Shown: positions 1 through 8,323, counted from the first letter of the stretch. The stretch is 15,803 nt of DNA from Anaerolineae bacterium (GCA_003484265.1 DNDO01000176.1:4208-20010), one strand, 5' to 3'. The notes: generated by a model not told the origin, from the letters alone. Made by a program: numbers and translations.

Positions 1-2189
1 AGCAAGTCAAGTTGTGCGCGTGTGTAAGTGACAGTAGCGTCCCGGCTTCCTACGCCCAAAGCGCCGATCGTTTCAGCACCTGAATTGAGTGGAACGCCCA
101 TCCATGCGTAGATACCCTGTGATGAAGGAGTTGTATTTCTGGATTGGCATTCACGCGGATAATCCTGCGTGATAATGGGACGCCCCTTGTGGATAATCTC
201 CTGTCCCAAGCCTGTGCCGGATGGCAAGGGGCGGTTCTCAAGGGAAACCATGCGTTCGTTATCGTCCACGCGGAAGCCATAGTAAAAATAATTAGCGTCC
301 TTGTTATAGAGGGAAATATGGAAGTACGTTGATGGAATGATCTGCGCTGTTTGAGCAAAGATCAATTCAAGGACATCGTCAAACCTTAGTGTGACGTTCA
401 CACCCTGCGACACACGAGATAAAGCATTCATTTCCTGCACGCGTCGTTCGAGGTTTGCAACGGTCTGCACACGCGAGATTGCAACCGATGACTGGTCGGA
501 AATGCTTTCGAGGAAGTCCAAGTCCTTGGGGGTGTATGCATCCCCGGAAAGAGGCGCTCCTAAAGCAAGCCATCCGACAGGTTTGTCATCGCTGCGTAAC
601 CCGACAAAAAGACGCGCTCCCAAAAGGGATAGACGCGCTTCATCCCCTTTCAGGATGGAGGGCGGGTTTATCGAATCGAGATATAAAGGGATTTTCTCTT
701 TCTGGAAATACTGCACGAGAGGGCTGGTGGAGGCAAACCGTATATCACTGGTGGGGCGACCATCTTCACCCGCCAGCGCAGTGTATTGATCGTTCAGAGG
801 GTCATACGTAAAAACGTGCAGGCGATCTGGGGACAATGTTGTTGTTATTTGTTGGCGCAAGACGCGGCCGATCGAATCCAAATCCAGGGCGGTGGTGAGT
901 TGATGACTGAAGGTTCGTATACGGTCTTCATAAACACGCTGACCGCGAAAAAACGTACCGTCCACAAACTTTTGAAGACGTGTGCGGAGCGGTTCAAGAA
1001 AAATTGCAATGACAAAGACCAACCCGCCTATCAAGTAGGGGTTGTCGGAAGGCATTGGAAGAAATAACGCAACTCCGCTGACAAACAATCCATAGGCAGT
1101 AATCACAAAAACTGTCAGCAAGGCATAGACAAGTCCCTGGCGCACCCAATAGTCAGTGCGGAGGAGGCGGAAGCGAAGTACAACATATCCATTTACAAGA
1201 GGGAAAATGATCAGGAAAGGGAGCAAGTAAGGGTTGAACGATTGACGGGCGACAAGAAGCCAGAAGACTACAGGTCCGAATGCGATCAGCGAACCGATCA
1301 GAATCGTCCGCGCCTGGTTTTTAACCACCGGAGAACGGGACACTAGGGCATGGTAGAACAACATACCAAAATAGAAGATGGCTGATAATCCAACAAACCC
1401 ATAAATGACCTGCCATGCTGTAATGTATGCAGTGGGGTTATCGAAGTTGAATAGTGTGCCAACTGCGTTGAGGAACAATACCAATCCCACAACGTAGCCG
1501 ATCCATCGAATATATGGGCGACCAACCACGACACGCGCTTCCTGGGGGAAGCCCAATGCCAGGTCAATGAAAGAACCGCCTGCTGTCCCTAACGCAAACG
1601 TCCAGATATATGTGAATTGATGGGATGTGTAGAGGTCGAAAAGTCCACCGACGACGATTGCTAGTGACGTTGTGAAGATCGAGAATGCGCGCCCGGCAGG
1701 TTCCGCACGGCGCAAGCCGAAAATCCACAAACTGACTATTAGGAATATAAGACTCAGCAGTTCAGGCAGGATGAAGTACGCGGTGCGATCCGCTGTTGAG
1801 AATTCCTGCAGAGAAATGGCAGCTGTCTCGTCCACGCCTTCGGTTGTGCGGATCACAACATTGACAATATCGTTTACCGAATATGAATTAAGTATTCCAC
1901 TTAACTGATCTGAATTTACAATCGGTGTGCCGTCTACAGAGATCAATTGGTCCCCTACTTTGAATCCCTGTTTGTACATTGCCCAGCTTTTATCGTCTTC
2001 ACTTGTGTCGGACCCGTTCAAGACGAGTGTGTGTTCAAAAAATCCCCCGATAAATGGTGTTCGCAACCATTCGCCTGCCATGGTCAATGTGGATATGAAA
2101 ACCACTACCGCAACAGCCTGATACACCAGCACAACTGCCTGGAGTAATCTATTTACAACGGCTTTGGTTCTCTCGGAATAATATATCAT
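1..2189 (-). CDS. PDZ-7TM-GAF-GAF membrane sensor protein, partial (C-terminus beyond left edge)
   Basis: The minus strand is open without a stop for 729 codons from the ATG at 2187-2189 to the window edge, so the C-terminal output domain is not visible. The translation gives a first membrane segment (about residues 15-38). A PDZ-like domain follows (about 45-125), with the carboxylate-binding-loop style text KVGDQLISVDG around residue 86. A run of hydrophobic helices extends to about residue 405. Next comes the cytoplasmic linker PLRTRLQKFVDGTFFR, then GAF 1 (about 435-580), a short coiled linker with LERRVQEM, and GAF 2 (about 600-729 and on). This linker-GAF layout is typical of Chloroflexota sensor histidine kinases, so a kinase or similar output is likely but is inferred. 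An in-frame stop lies ten codons before the ATG. GGAG sits only 2 nt from the ATG and a -10-like TATTAG lies 7 nt away, so initiation may be leaderless. Confidence 0.85.
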   Translation of the reverse strand, partial: MIYYSERTKAVVNRLLQAVVLVYQAVAVVVFISTLTMAGEWLRTPFIGGFFEHTLVLNGSDTSEDDKSWAMYKQGFKVGDQLISVDGTPIVNSDQLSGILNSYSVNDIVNVVIRTTEGVDETAAISLQEFSTADRTAYFILPELLSLIFLIVSLWIFGLRRAEPAGRAFSIFTTSLAIVVGGLFDLYTSHQFTYIWTFALGTAGGSFIDLALGFPQEARVVVGRPYIRWIGYVVGLVLFLNAVGTLFNFDNPTAYITAWQVIYGFVGLSAIFYFGMLFYHALVSRSPVVKNQARTILIGSLIAFGPVVFWLLVARQSFNPYLLPFLIIFPLVNGYVVLRFRLLRTDYWVRQGLVYALLTVFVITAYGLFVSGVALFLPMPSDNPYLIGGLVFVIAIFLEPLRTRLQKFVDGTFFRGQRVYEDRIRTFSHQLTTALDLDSIGRVLRQQITTTLSPDRLHVFTYDPLNDQYTALAGEDGRPTSDIRFASTSPLVQYFQKEKIPLYLDSINPPSILKGDEARLSLLGARLFVGLRSDDKPVGWLALGAPLSGDAYTPKDLDFLESISDQSSVAISRVQTVANLERRVQEMNALSRVSQGVNVTLRFDDVLELIFAQTAQIIPSTYFHISLYNKDANYFYYGFRVDDNERMVSLENRPLPSGTGLGQEIIHKGRPIITQDYPRECQSRNTTPSSQGIYAWMGVPLNSGAETIGALGVGSRDATVTYTRAQLDL

Positions 2190-2251
2190 GGCTCCACTAA
2201 TACCGGAATTTTACACTACATATCCGCCATGTAACTATGGTACTTTCATAA

Positions 2252-2293
2252 CAAAGAAGAAAGGCGGGGCGCTCCCTTGGGATGCCCCGCCTT
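2252..2293 (-). terminator. Rho-independent terminator downstream of gyrB
   Basis: A perfect 10-bp stem (AAGGCGGGGC at 2261-2270 with GCCCCGCCTT at 2284-2293) encloses a 13-nt loop. Read on the minus strand it is followed by the pyrimidine tract TCTTCTTTGT. It starts 7 nt past the gyrB stop and separates gyrB from the sensor gene downstream. Confidence 0.85.
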
Positions 2294-2299
2294 ATCGAG

Positions 2300-4231
2300 T
2301 TAGATATCCAGGTTTCGGACCGCTTTCGCGTGAGTTTGTATGAATTTTCTACGAGGATCGACTGCGTTCCCCATCAGCATGTCGAATGTGCGATCCGCCT
2401 CCGCCGCATCCTCCACTGTGACGAGTAGCAGGGTCCTGTTTTCAGGATTCATTGTCGTATCCCATAGCTGGGTCGGGTTCATTTCTCCAAGACCCTTGTA
2501 ACGTTGAAGCGACGCCTTCTCGCCGATCTCCTTAATTACCTTATCTTTTTCCTTTTCAGTATATACATACCTGACCTGGTTCTTGTAGGCAACCCGATAT
2601 AAAGGAGGCTGTGCAATGTAGAGATGCCCATCGTCTATCAACTGCGGCATGTAACGGAAAATGAAGGTCAGCAGCAACGTTCGGATATGACTGCCGTCCA
2701 CATCCGCATCGGTCATGATGATGACTCGTCCGTAGCGCAAACCTTCGAGATCGAAGTTATCGCCAATGCCTGTTCCTAATGCCGAGATCAAAGCCTTGAT
2801 CTCGTTACTGGAAAGAATCTTATCGAGACGTGCACGTTCTGTATTCATGATCTTTCCGCGCAGGGGAAGGATCGCCTGAAAGTGACGGTCGCGCCCTTGT
2901 TTGGCTGAGCCGCCTGCTGAGTCACCTTCCACGATGTAGAGTTCGGTCTTGGATGAATCGCGCTCGGAACAATCTGCCAGTTTGCCGGGCAAAGTGAGGG
3001 ATTCCAAAGCGGATTTGCGGATGACGAGGTCACGCGCTTTACGCGCCGCATCACGTGCGCGTGCGGACGTGAGACATTTTGCGATGATCGCCTTCGCCGC
3101 CTGCGGGTTTTCCTCAAGGAAAGTGCTGAATGCCTCGCCGACGACTTGTGTGGCGTACGTTTGCACTTCGGGGTTCATCAATTTAACTTTCGTCTGCGAT
3201 TCAAATTGGGGGTTTGGGTGTTTGACAGAGACAATCGCCGTCAGTCCTTCCCGCGTGTCATCGCCAGAGAAGTTCGGATCAGCGTCTTTCAATAAGCCGT
3301 TCTTGCGGGCATAATCATTGACAACACGCGTTAAAGACGAACGCAAACCTGTCAAGTGCGTGCCACCGTCAACTGTATTGATCGTATTTGCAAATGAGTA
3401 CACGGACTCTGTGTACGCATCCGTATACTGGATGGCGGCTTCAACGCCAATATTCTCGATTTCCTTTTCGACATACACAACTGAATGCAGGCTTTCGCGG
3501 TTGCGATTCAAGTACCGCACAAAGGACGTGATACCGCCTTCAAAATAAAAGGTCATCGCGCGGTCATTGCGTTCATCCACAAAACGGATGGTGACACCGC
3601 GCGTAACAAACGCCATTTCACGAAAACGTTGAACAAGCGTATCGAAACGGTAATCAATATCCTCGGTGAAAATCTCTTTATCGAATTTGAAGTGCTGGCG
3701 GGTACCTGTTTCGTCCTTGCCAACTTTTCCAATCTGCTTGATGGTTCCCTGCGGCACGCCGCGCTTGTAGTTTTGCTGCCACAATTTACCGTCGCGTTTT
3801 ATCTCGGTGACGGTCCATTCGGAAAGCGCATTCACCGCACTGACGCCCACACCATGCAAACCGCCGGAGACCTTGTATCCGCCACCGCCAAATTTACCGC
3901 CAGCGCCGATCACGGTCATGACAACATCCACGGTCTCCATGCGGCGTCCTTTTGCATCCTTTTTCGTCGGGTGCAGACCCACAGGAATACCGCGTCCATT
4001 GTCTTCAACCGTAACACTGCTATCGGAGTGGATGGTGATATTGATCTCTGTGCAAAAGCCCGCCAGCGCCTCATCTATCGCATTGTCCACAACTTCATAA
4101 ACGAGATGATGCAATGCCTTGATGTCCGTTCCGCCCACATACATACCCGGGCGTTTGCGGACATGCTCAATGCCTTCAAGAGCCTGAATGGCATTTACAT
4201 CATAGCCTGTTGTTTTTGTTTTCGTTGCCAC
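2300..4231 (-). CDS. gyrB: DNA gyrase subunit B
   Basis: This is the ATPase subunit of the type IIA topoisomerase that introduces negative supercoils together with GyrA. The 643-residue protein has a full GHKL ATPase domain with E46 and N50 in EVVDNAIDE, D77 in EDNGRGIP, and the glycine-rich GGLHGVG at 123-129. It then has the transducer with the QTK loop (ESQTKVKLMNP) and a TOPRIM domain with EGDSAGG and DADVDGSHIR. The C-terminus has RYKGLGEMNPTQLW and ends VRNLDI, a usual GyrB ending. The length fits the short GyrB type without the proteobacterial insertion. The start codon is GTG (CAC on the plus strand at 4229-4231), and GGAGG lies 6 nt before it. The gene is probably co-transcribed with the membrane protein gene 60 nt upstream, because I see no convincing promoter in the gap. 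ParE is the alternative; the ending and motif set favour GyrB. Confidence 0.95.
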   Translation of the reverse strand: MATKTKTTGYDVNAIQALEGIEHVRKRPGMYVGGTDIKALHHLVYEVVDNAIDEALAGFCTEINITIHSDSSVTVEDNGRGIPVGLHPTKKDAKGRRMETVDVVMTVIGAGGKFGGGGYKVSGGLHGVGVSAVNALSEWTVTEIKRDGKLWQQNYKRGVPQGTIKQIGKVGKDETGTRQHFKFDKEIFTEDIDYRFDTLVQRFREMAFVTRGVTIRFVDERNDRAMTFYFEGGITSFVRYLNRNRESLHSVVYVEKEIENIGVEAAIQYTDAYTESVYSFANTINTVDGGTHLTGLRSSLTRVVNDYARKNGLLKDADPNFSGDDTREGLTAIVSVKHPNPQFESQTKVKLMNPEVQTYATQVVGEAFSTFLEENPQAAKAIIAKCLTSARARDAARKARDLVIRKSALESLTLPGKLADCSERDSSKTELYIVEGDSAGGSAKQGRDRHFQAILPLRGKIMNTERARLDKILSSNEIKALISALGTGIGDNFDLEGLRYGRVIIMTDADVDGSHIRTLLLTFIFRYMPQLIDDGHLYIAQPPLYRVAYKNQVRYVYTEKEKDKVIKEIGEKASLQRYKGLGEMNPTQLWDTTMNPENRTLLLVTVEDAAEADRTFDMLMGNAVDPRRKFIQTHAKAVRNLDI

Positions 4232-4237
4232 AAAAAA

Positions 4238-4242
4238 CCTCC
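4238..4242 (-). promoter_or_regulatory. gyrB Shine-Dalgarno
   Basis: GGAGG on the minus strand (CCTCC on plus) lies 6 nt before the GTG codon. It fixes the non-ATG start of gyrB. Confidence 0.85.
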
Positions 4243-4291
4243 AAAAATATCCCTTCCCATTCAGAGAAGCGGATGAAGAAAATCAAACCCA

Positions 4292-5305
4292 TTACGCCAT
4301 CGAAGATGGTCTTTTGCCGATCTGTTGGAACCGTTCATATACATTTTGAAGCCAGTCGCTCATATCTCGGTAATATACAAAACTGGCGGCGAGCAGAGCG
4401 GTCGTCATAAAGGCATGTCCTGCAAGCCCCACGAGAGCCAGCCACGATTCGCTATTTGGCGCGCTCCACAAAATATCCAAACCGCGCGAGAGGATGAACA
4501 CACTCAATACAAACATACCGCTGGTCGGCAGGGAGAAGCGTATCATTCGCAGACTCGCGATAATGGAGTACAAAGCATTCTGCTTGCGGATAAATATCCC
4601 ATGCGGTGTAAAGAACAAAGGCACGATCAGCCAGAAGGACAAGAATGTAATCACGATCACTGCGACATTTGCAATCACCGGACTGATAAGGGCAAACAGT
4701 ACAAGCATCAATGACAGAGGTATCAATAGCAAGAAAAGAAACACCAGCCATAATACGGATAAAAACATTGTTTGGACGATGGACCGCAGGATACCAACTC
4801 CCGCTTCTCCCTCGCCTTGAATTGATCCTGATACCTGACGAAAAAACAAACCTCCACCTGCCCAACCTAGTGGGATCAACACAATCGCCATACCCAAAAG
4901 TACCCACACTGACGAAATTACAACAACACTCTGCACACCCAAGGGAGTTTCCACCGGCAAAGATTGCGCGGATAAACTTGAAATTCCCACCGGAAGCCAT
5001 TGGACTTTTGCCAACAGGTTCAACAAATTAAAATCCTGCAACCAGCCCATGACCAGAGTTTGTCTTTCCATGAAAGTTTCAAGGTCTGAGTCTGCCACGC
5101 CTCGTCTACCCTGCTCGAACAGATAAATGAAAAAGGGGGATACTAATCCCTCCACGCTCAGGCGCGGACCCAGCCACAAGAACAGGTCCAGGCTTAAGGG
5201 CAACAGGATCAACGCAACATGATTGGATACAATATCAAAGCCCGCCTTCAACGAACCGAACACACCCGGCGGGGGAGGTAATGTTTCAAGTTTTTCAACA
5301 TCCAT
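4292..5305 (-). CDS. Multipass membrane protein of unknown function
   Basis: The 337-residue protein has a short polar N-terminus with PPPPG followed by about six or seven hydrophobic stretches. Examples are around residues 28-50, 125-155, 180-235 and 265-325, and several are aromatic and leucine rich (WLVFLFLLLIPLSLML). The C-terminus is polar and predicted cytoplasmic, ending after DMSDWLQNVYERFQQIGKR. No catalytic motif stands out. The look is that of integral membrane proteins with a glycerophosphodiester-phosphodiesterase-type membrane domain, but I do not recognise the family firmly. The ATG at 5303-5305 has no Shine-Dalgarno. A promoter -10 (TAGAAT) ends 9 nt before it, so the mRNA leader should be a few nucleotides at most. 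It is the first gene of a likely two-gene unit with gyrB. Confidence 0.8.
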   Translation of the reverse strand: MDVEKLETLPPPPGVFGSLKAGFDIVSNHVALILLPLSLDLFLWLGPRLSVEGLVSPFFIYLFEQGRRGVADSDLETFMERQTLVMGWLQDFNLLNLLAKVQWLPVGISSLSAQSLPVETPLGVQSVVVISSVWVLLGMAIVLIPLGWAGGGLFFRQVSGSIQGEGEAGVGILRSIVQTMFLSVLWLVFLFLLLIPLSLMLVLFALISPVIANVAVIVITFLSFWLIVPLFFTPHGIFIRKQNALYSIIASLRMIRFSLPTSGMFVLSVFILSRGLDILWSAPNSESWLALVGLAGHAFMTTALLAASFVYYRDMSDWLQNVYERFQQIGKRPSSMA

Positions 5306-5314
5306 AACCCATTG

Positions 5315-5343
5315 ATTCTACCATACGGGGCATGGGTTGGCAT
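5315..5343 (-). promoter_or_regulatory. Sigma-70-type promoter of the membrane gene-gyrB unit
   Basis: On the minus strand ATGCCA (5338-5343; 4 of 6 to TTGACA) is followed by a 17-nt spacer and TAGAAT (5315-5320; 5 of 6 to TATAAT). An extended -10 TG sits one base before the hexamer. The expected start site is about 5308, three bases before the ATG. Confidence 0.65.
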
Positions 5344-5365
5344 TCGCCCATGAGACAGGTACAAT
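5337..5365 (+). promoter_or_regulatory. Sigma-70-type promoter giving a leaderless transcript
   Basis: TTGGCA (5337-5342), a 17-nt spacer and TACAAT (5360-5365) are followed by 7 nt and then the ATG at 5373. The expected +1 therefore falls on or next to the A of the start codon. Its -35 overlaps the -35 of the divergent promoter by five bases. Confidence 0.75.
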
Positions 5366-5372
5366 GCATATA

Positions 5373-6188
5373 ATGAACGAACAAGACCCCTTTATGCCCG
5401 ATGCAAACCGAATCGGCATGCTTACTTCCACCATTCTGTTGGCGCTGGCATTGGCGAGGCTGATTCCCTCAACAGGGTTCAATCTCGAAGTTCAATTTCC
5501 TGGTTTTCTGTTTGCCGTCCCATTGAATGTCACAAGCATCATGGGCATACTTACCGCCGGGCTCACCGCTACGGGCATGGACTGGCTTCTGCGCGGTCAT
5601 CCATCACTTTCGAGCAGGGTCACATTTCAATGGTGGCTCCTGCCAACGCTAACTACCTTCGTTATCAGTGTTCCCCTGTCCACTCTGCCGAATAACAGGT
5701 TCTGGTGGGTTGGCTTCCTCCTCAGCGGAATATTCATCTTTTTTGTTATTCTGGCTGAATATATCGTCGTGGACGCAGATGCACCCTATTATTCAGTATC
5801 CGTTGCGGGGCTGACTTCAATATCCTACACATTATTTTTTGTCTTATCCATAGCGCTCAATGCAAGCGGTGTACGGTTGTTCATCCTGTTGCCGGCCTTG
5901 TTCATCGCAGCTTTGCTCGCCGGTTTGCGAATCCTGTACCTAAGAATGAGCGGCAAATGGGAGATAGCATGGGCGCTGGGAATTGGTTTCGTTTGCATCC
6001 AGTTGGCGGCAGGCTTGCATTACTGGCCTCTTACACCTGTTCAGTTTGGATTGTTGCTCATCGGTCCATTATATGGATTGACCAATCTTGCAATCAATTT
6101 GGATGAAAACATACCCGCACGGCGAGCCACACTGGAGCCGTCCATTGTCACCGCATTGTGTTGGGGGCTGGCGATCATCCTGCGTTAA
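5373..6188 (+). CDS. Multipass membrane protein, possibly DUF5656-like
   Basis: The predicted product is 271 residues with a short polar N-terminus (MNEQDPFMPDANRIG) and about eight hydrophobic segments covering almost the whole chain. There is no signal peptide and no obvious catalytic motif. It resembles the small Chloroflexota membrane family annotated as DUF5656, but that assignment is from memory and uncertain. Upstream in-frame starts at 5337 and 5364 lie inside the promoter, so I chose the ATG at 5373, which sits 7 nt after the -10 with no Shine-Dalgarno. The stop codon is one base before the JAMM peptidase ATG, so the two genes are probably translated from one message and their products may act together. 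Confidence 0.8.
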   Translation: MNEQDPFMPDANRIGMLTSTILLALALARLIPSTGFNLEVQFPGFLFAVPLNVTSIMGILTAGLTATGMDWLLRGHPSLSSRVTFQWWLLPTLTTFVISVPLSTLPNNRFWWVGFLLSGIFIFFVILAEYIVVDADAPYYSVSVAGLTSISYTLFFVLSIALNASGVRLFILLPALFIAALLAGLRILYLRMSGKWEIAWALGIGFVCIQLAAGLHYWPLTPVQFGLLLIGPLYGLTNLAINLDENIPARRATLEPSIVTALCWGLAIILR

Positions 6189-6189
6189 T

Positions 6190-6594
6190 ATGATCTCTCG
6201 CTTAACATTGAGCAGGCAACAGGTTCGCGAAATTACAGATCATGTCAGCCGCCATGCGCCGTTGGAGGCATGTGGTTTGCTTGCAGGGAAACATGACCGG
6301 GTGGAGAAAGTGCTCTTCGTACAGAATCAGGCACAAAGTCCCGTGCGATTCGTGATGGATCCTTACGAGCAACTCAGTGCATTTGATTGGATCGACTCCA
6401 ATAACCTCAGCCTGTTGGGCATCTTTCACTCGCATCCTGCCGGACCTGAAACTGCATCCCCCACCGACATTTCAGAGGCAGCTTATGAGGTTGTCCACGT
6501 CGTTTGTTCACAAAAAAACGGAGAGTGGAAACTGCGCGGATTTTGGGTCGAGAACGGTAAAACGACCGAAGTAACCTTACAGATCGTGGAATAG
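6190..6594 (+). CDS. JAMM/MPN-domain (M67) metallopeptidase
   Basis: This is a single-domain protein of 134 residues with the complete JAMM zinc-peptidase signature. E26 lies in EACGLLAG, H80 and H82 in HSHP, then seven residues follow, then S90-P-T-D93. These are the general base, zinc ligands and supporting serine of the Mov34/MPN/PAD-1 family. Known bacterial members cut isopeptide or C-terminal peptide bonds of ubiquitin-like sulfur carriers (for example Mycobacterium Mec, which acts on a cysteine adduct of CysO). No MoaD, ThiS or ThiF-like gene is in this window, so the substrate cannot be inferred here. The ATG is one base after the preceding stop and has no Shine-Dalgarno, which suggests translational coupling to the upstream membrane protein. 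The family call is firm; the substrate is open. Confidence 0.9.
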   Translation: MISRLTLSRQQVREITDHVSRHAPLEACGLLAGKHDRVEKVLFVQNQAQSPVRFVMDPYEQLSAFDWIDSNNLSLLGIFHSHPAGPETASPTDISEAAYEVVHVVCSQKNGEWKLRGFWVENGKTTEVTLQIVE

Positions 6595-6625
6595 AGAAAC
6601 CATAGCACGCTTATTGTGTTTCAAT

Positions 6626-6634
6626 TGCTATACT
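6626..6634 (+). promoter_or_regulatory. Extended -10 promoter of the PlsY-like gene
   Basis: TGC followed by TATACT (6629-6634) is a good extended -10 element. No clear -35 is present, which such promoters can tolerate. It lies 18 nt before the ATG, with the Shine-Dalgarno in between. Confidence 0.5.
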
Positions 6635-6652
6635 CTTAATCGGAGGATTAAT

Positions 6653-7327
6653 ATGCAAACATTGATCGATATCGGAACTTTGCTCGTTGGCTATATAATC
6701 GGTTCCATCCCATTTGGGCTGTTAATTGTAAAACTGAAAACAGGGGAAGATATTCGCAATGTTGAAAGCGGACGCACCGGCGGGACCAATGCAGTGCGCG
6801 CGGCAGGGTTTGGAGCAGGTTTGCTTACAGCGATATTGGACATCCTGAAAGGCGCAGGCGCGGTCTGGATCGCGCAAGTACTAACTACCAATCATCTGAT
6901 CCACATTCTTGCGCCTGTAAGCGCAATTCTCGGACATAACTATTCGGTATTTTTGATCAGCCGCGATAGCGATGGAAAGTTACGCTTTCACGGAGGTGCT
7001 GGCGGCGCGCCGGCATTGGGTGGTGCAGTAGGGTTATGGCTCCCCATGTTCCCGATTGTGTTTGGCGCAGGGTTATTCATATGGTTCACGATCGGCATTG
7101 CCTCGGTTACCACCATTGCGATAGGTCTAATTGTTACGATCGTGTTCGCCATCCGCGCATACCTGGGACTTCAACCTCCATTGGATATTTTATATGGCGT
7201 GATCGCCTTGCTCCTGTTGAGCTGGTCATTGCGTCCGAACCTGAAAAAATTAATGGAGGGCAAAGAGAGGATCGTGAGCATCAGCTTGCATGGTTGGTTG
7301 AGAGCAAGGAAGGAAGCCAACAAATAA
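6653..7327 (+). CDS. PlsY-like acyl-phosphate:glycerol-3-phosphate acyltransferase (divergent)
   Basis: PlsY moves an acyl group from acyl phosphate to glycerol 3-phosphate in the membrane, the first step of phosphatidic acid synthesis. The 224-residue protein has about five membrane helices. Motif 1 is well kept: GYIIGSIPFG at 13-22, DIR at 33-35, then SGRTGGTN at 39-46, compared with SGNIGATN in classical PlsY. LDILKGA (62-68) and LGHNYSVF (93-100) also match. Motif 2, usually KGGKGVAT, reads HGGAGGAPALGG (113-124). Motif 3 is partly kept as PNLKKLMEGKE (195-205), with R194 where histidine is common. The family is clear, but activity on the standard substrate is less certain. The ATG at 6653 is chosen because GGAGG lies 6 nt before it. 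The gene ends at a strong terminator. Confidence 0.85.
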   Translation: MQTLIDIGTLLVGYIIGSIPFGLLIVKLKTGEDIRNVESGRTGGTNAVRAAGFGAGLLTAILDILKGAGAVWIAQVLTTNHLIHILAPVSAILGHNYSVFLISRDSDGKLRFHGGAGGAPALGGAVGLWLPMFPIVFGAGLFIWFTIGIASVTTIAIGLIVTIVFAIRAYLGLQPPLDILYGVIALLLLSWSLRPNLKKLMEGKERIVSISLHGWLRARKEANK

Positions 7328-7333
7328 TAAATC

Positions 7334-7360
7334 AAAACGTCCCCGAAATGGGGACGTTTT
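7334..7360. terminator. Bidirectional terminator between convergent genes
   Basis: A perfect 11-bp stem (AAAACGTCCCC with GGGGACGTTTT) has a GAAAT loop. The T run at one arm and the A run at the other let it act on both strands. It follows the PlsY-like gene by 6 nt and the MBL gene by 19 nt. Confidence 0.9.
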
Positions 7361-7379
7361 ATATCTGCCTCTTCACTGC

Positions 7380-8207
7380 TTATTGAGTCATCTTGTAAAG
7401 CAGCGCATTCAAATTGCTTTTGTGAAGTGTGTTCGCCAATCCGCCAAGATATACGCGGCTCTTGCCGCACTCTTCGATCGTAATATCATCCAGAAGTTCG
7501 TCCGCGTTCTTCCGTCGTGAGATCGCCTTCACTCTTTTCTTGATCGACATCAAATAATTGATATTATCCTTGACCGCCGCATCGATCTCGCCGCGCAGGA
7601 TGATGTCGCCGTGCCCCTGGACGATATTCTCCAGACCCATCTTGCCGATATTTTTAACCGTGGCAATATTATCATCCACATCGCCGTCCACAACATGCGG
7701 AACGGGCATAAAAGAGTCGCCTGCAAAAAGGATGCGGTCCTCTTCAACGAGTACGGAGATCCCATCATTGCTATGACCGAAGGAAGATGAAATGATAAGG
7801 TTCTTCTTCCCGACCCGCAGGGTCATGTCGCCGTCAACGAAAGTCATTTGGGGCAGGACTATCTTGACCTGGCGCAAAGCCGGGTTCTGTTTTTGTGCCG
7901 CCTCCAGCGACGGCATCCCCCTCTCCTCCAGCAGGTCGCGGCATTTTGCGTGAGAGATAATGGTGGCGCCGGGAAAGAAGCAATTTCCCCATGAGTGATC
8001 GGCATGATAATGCGTATCTATCACGTACCGTACCGGAACATTCAACTCATGTTCAACAAATTCACGGATCGATAAAGTCTCATCCGGTAATGCCAGCGTA
8101 TCGATCACCACTGCCCATTGCGGTCCCGCCACCACCCCAGCCGTCACCTGGGCATAAACTTCACTTTGAAACCAAAAAACATTTTCAGAAACGCGTTCGC
8201 GATGCAT
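7380..8207 (-). CDS. Metallo-beta-lactamase-fold hydrolase
   Basis: This 275-residue protein has a complete binuclear zinc site. H66, H68, D70 and H71 lie in THYHADH, H145 in SFGHSNDG, D164 in FAGDSF and H199 in QGHGD. There is no signal peptide, so it should be cytoplasmic. The last 60 residues or so are basic and helical (SIKKRVKAISRRKNADELLDD) and look like a lineage-specific tail rather than a known domain. MBL-fold families cover thioesterases, lactonases, phosphodiesterases and others, and the sequence alone does not tell the substrate. The overall layout is closest to the hydrolases often annotated as SoxH- or quinoprotein-relay-like. The ATG has GAGGA 6 nt upstream. The gene is transcribed towards the PlsY-like gene and away from the composite regulator gene. 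Confidence 0.85.
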   Translation of the reverse strand: MHRERVSENVFWFQSEVYAQVTAGVVAGPQWAVVIDTLALPDETLSIREFVEHELNVPVRYVIDTHYHADHSWGNCFFPGATIISHAKCRDLLEERGMPSLEAAQKQNPALRQVKIVLPQMTFVDGDMTLRVGKKNLIISSSFGHSNDGISVLVEEDRILFAGDSFMPVPHVVDGDVDDNIATVKNIGKMGLENIVQGHGDIILRGEIDAAVKDNINYLMSIKKRVKAISRRKNADELLDDITIEECGKSRVYLGGLANTLHKSNLNALLYKMTQ

Positions 8208-8323
8208 TGCAAATCCTCGTATAAATTTTTATCATTATTAACACAAATGACAATGAAAATCAAGTTGTTTACACAAATTCAAAGAAATCTCGCATTTTCG
8301 TAAGCCAGATACATATACCCTGC

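Noticed and set aside
3485..4276. A 263-codon open frame on the plus strand opposite gyrB
   Set aside because: It is antisense to highly conserved gyrB coding sequence, has no Shine-Dalgarno or promoter, and its translation resembles no family.
6614..6652. Upstream TTG start for the PlsY-like gene adding MCFNCYTLNRRIN
   Set aside because: The added residues overlap the extended -10 promoter, and the ATG at 6653 has a well-spaced GGAGG.
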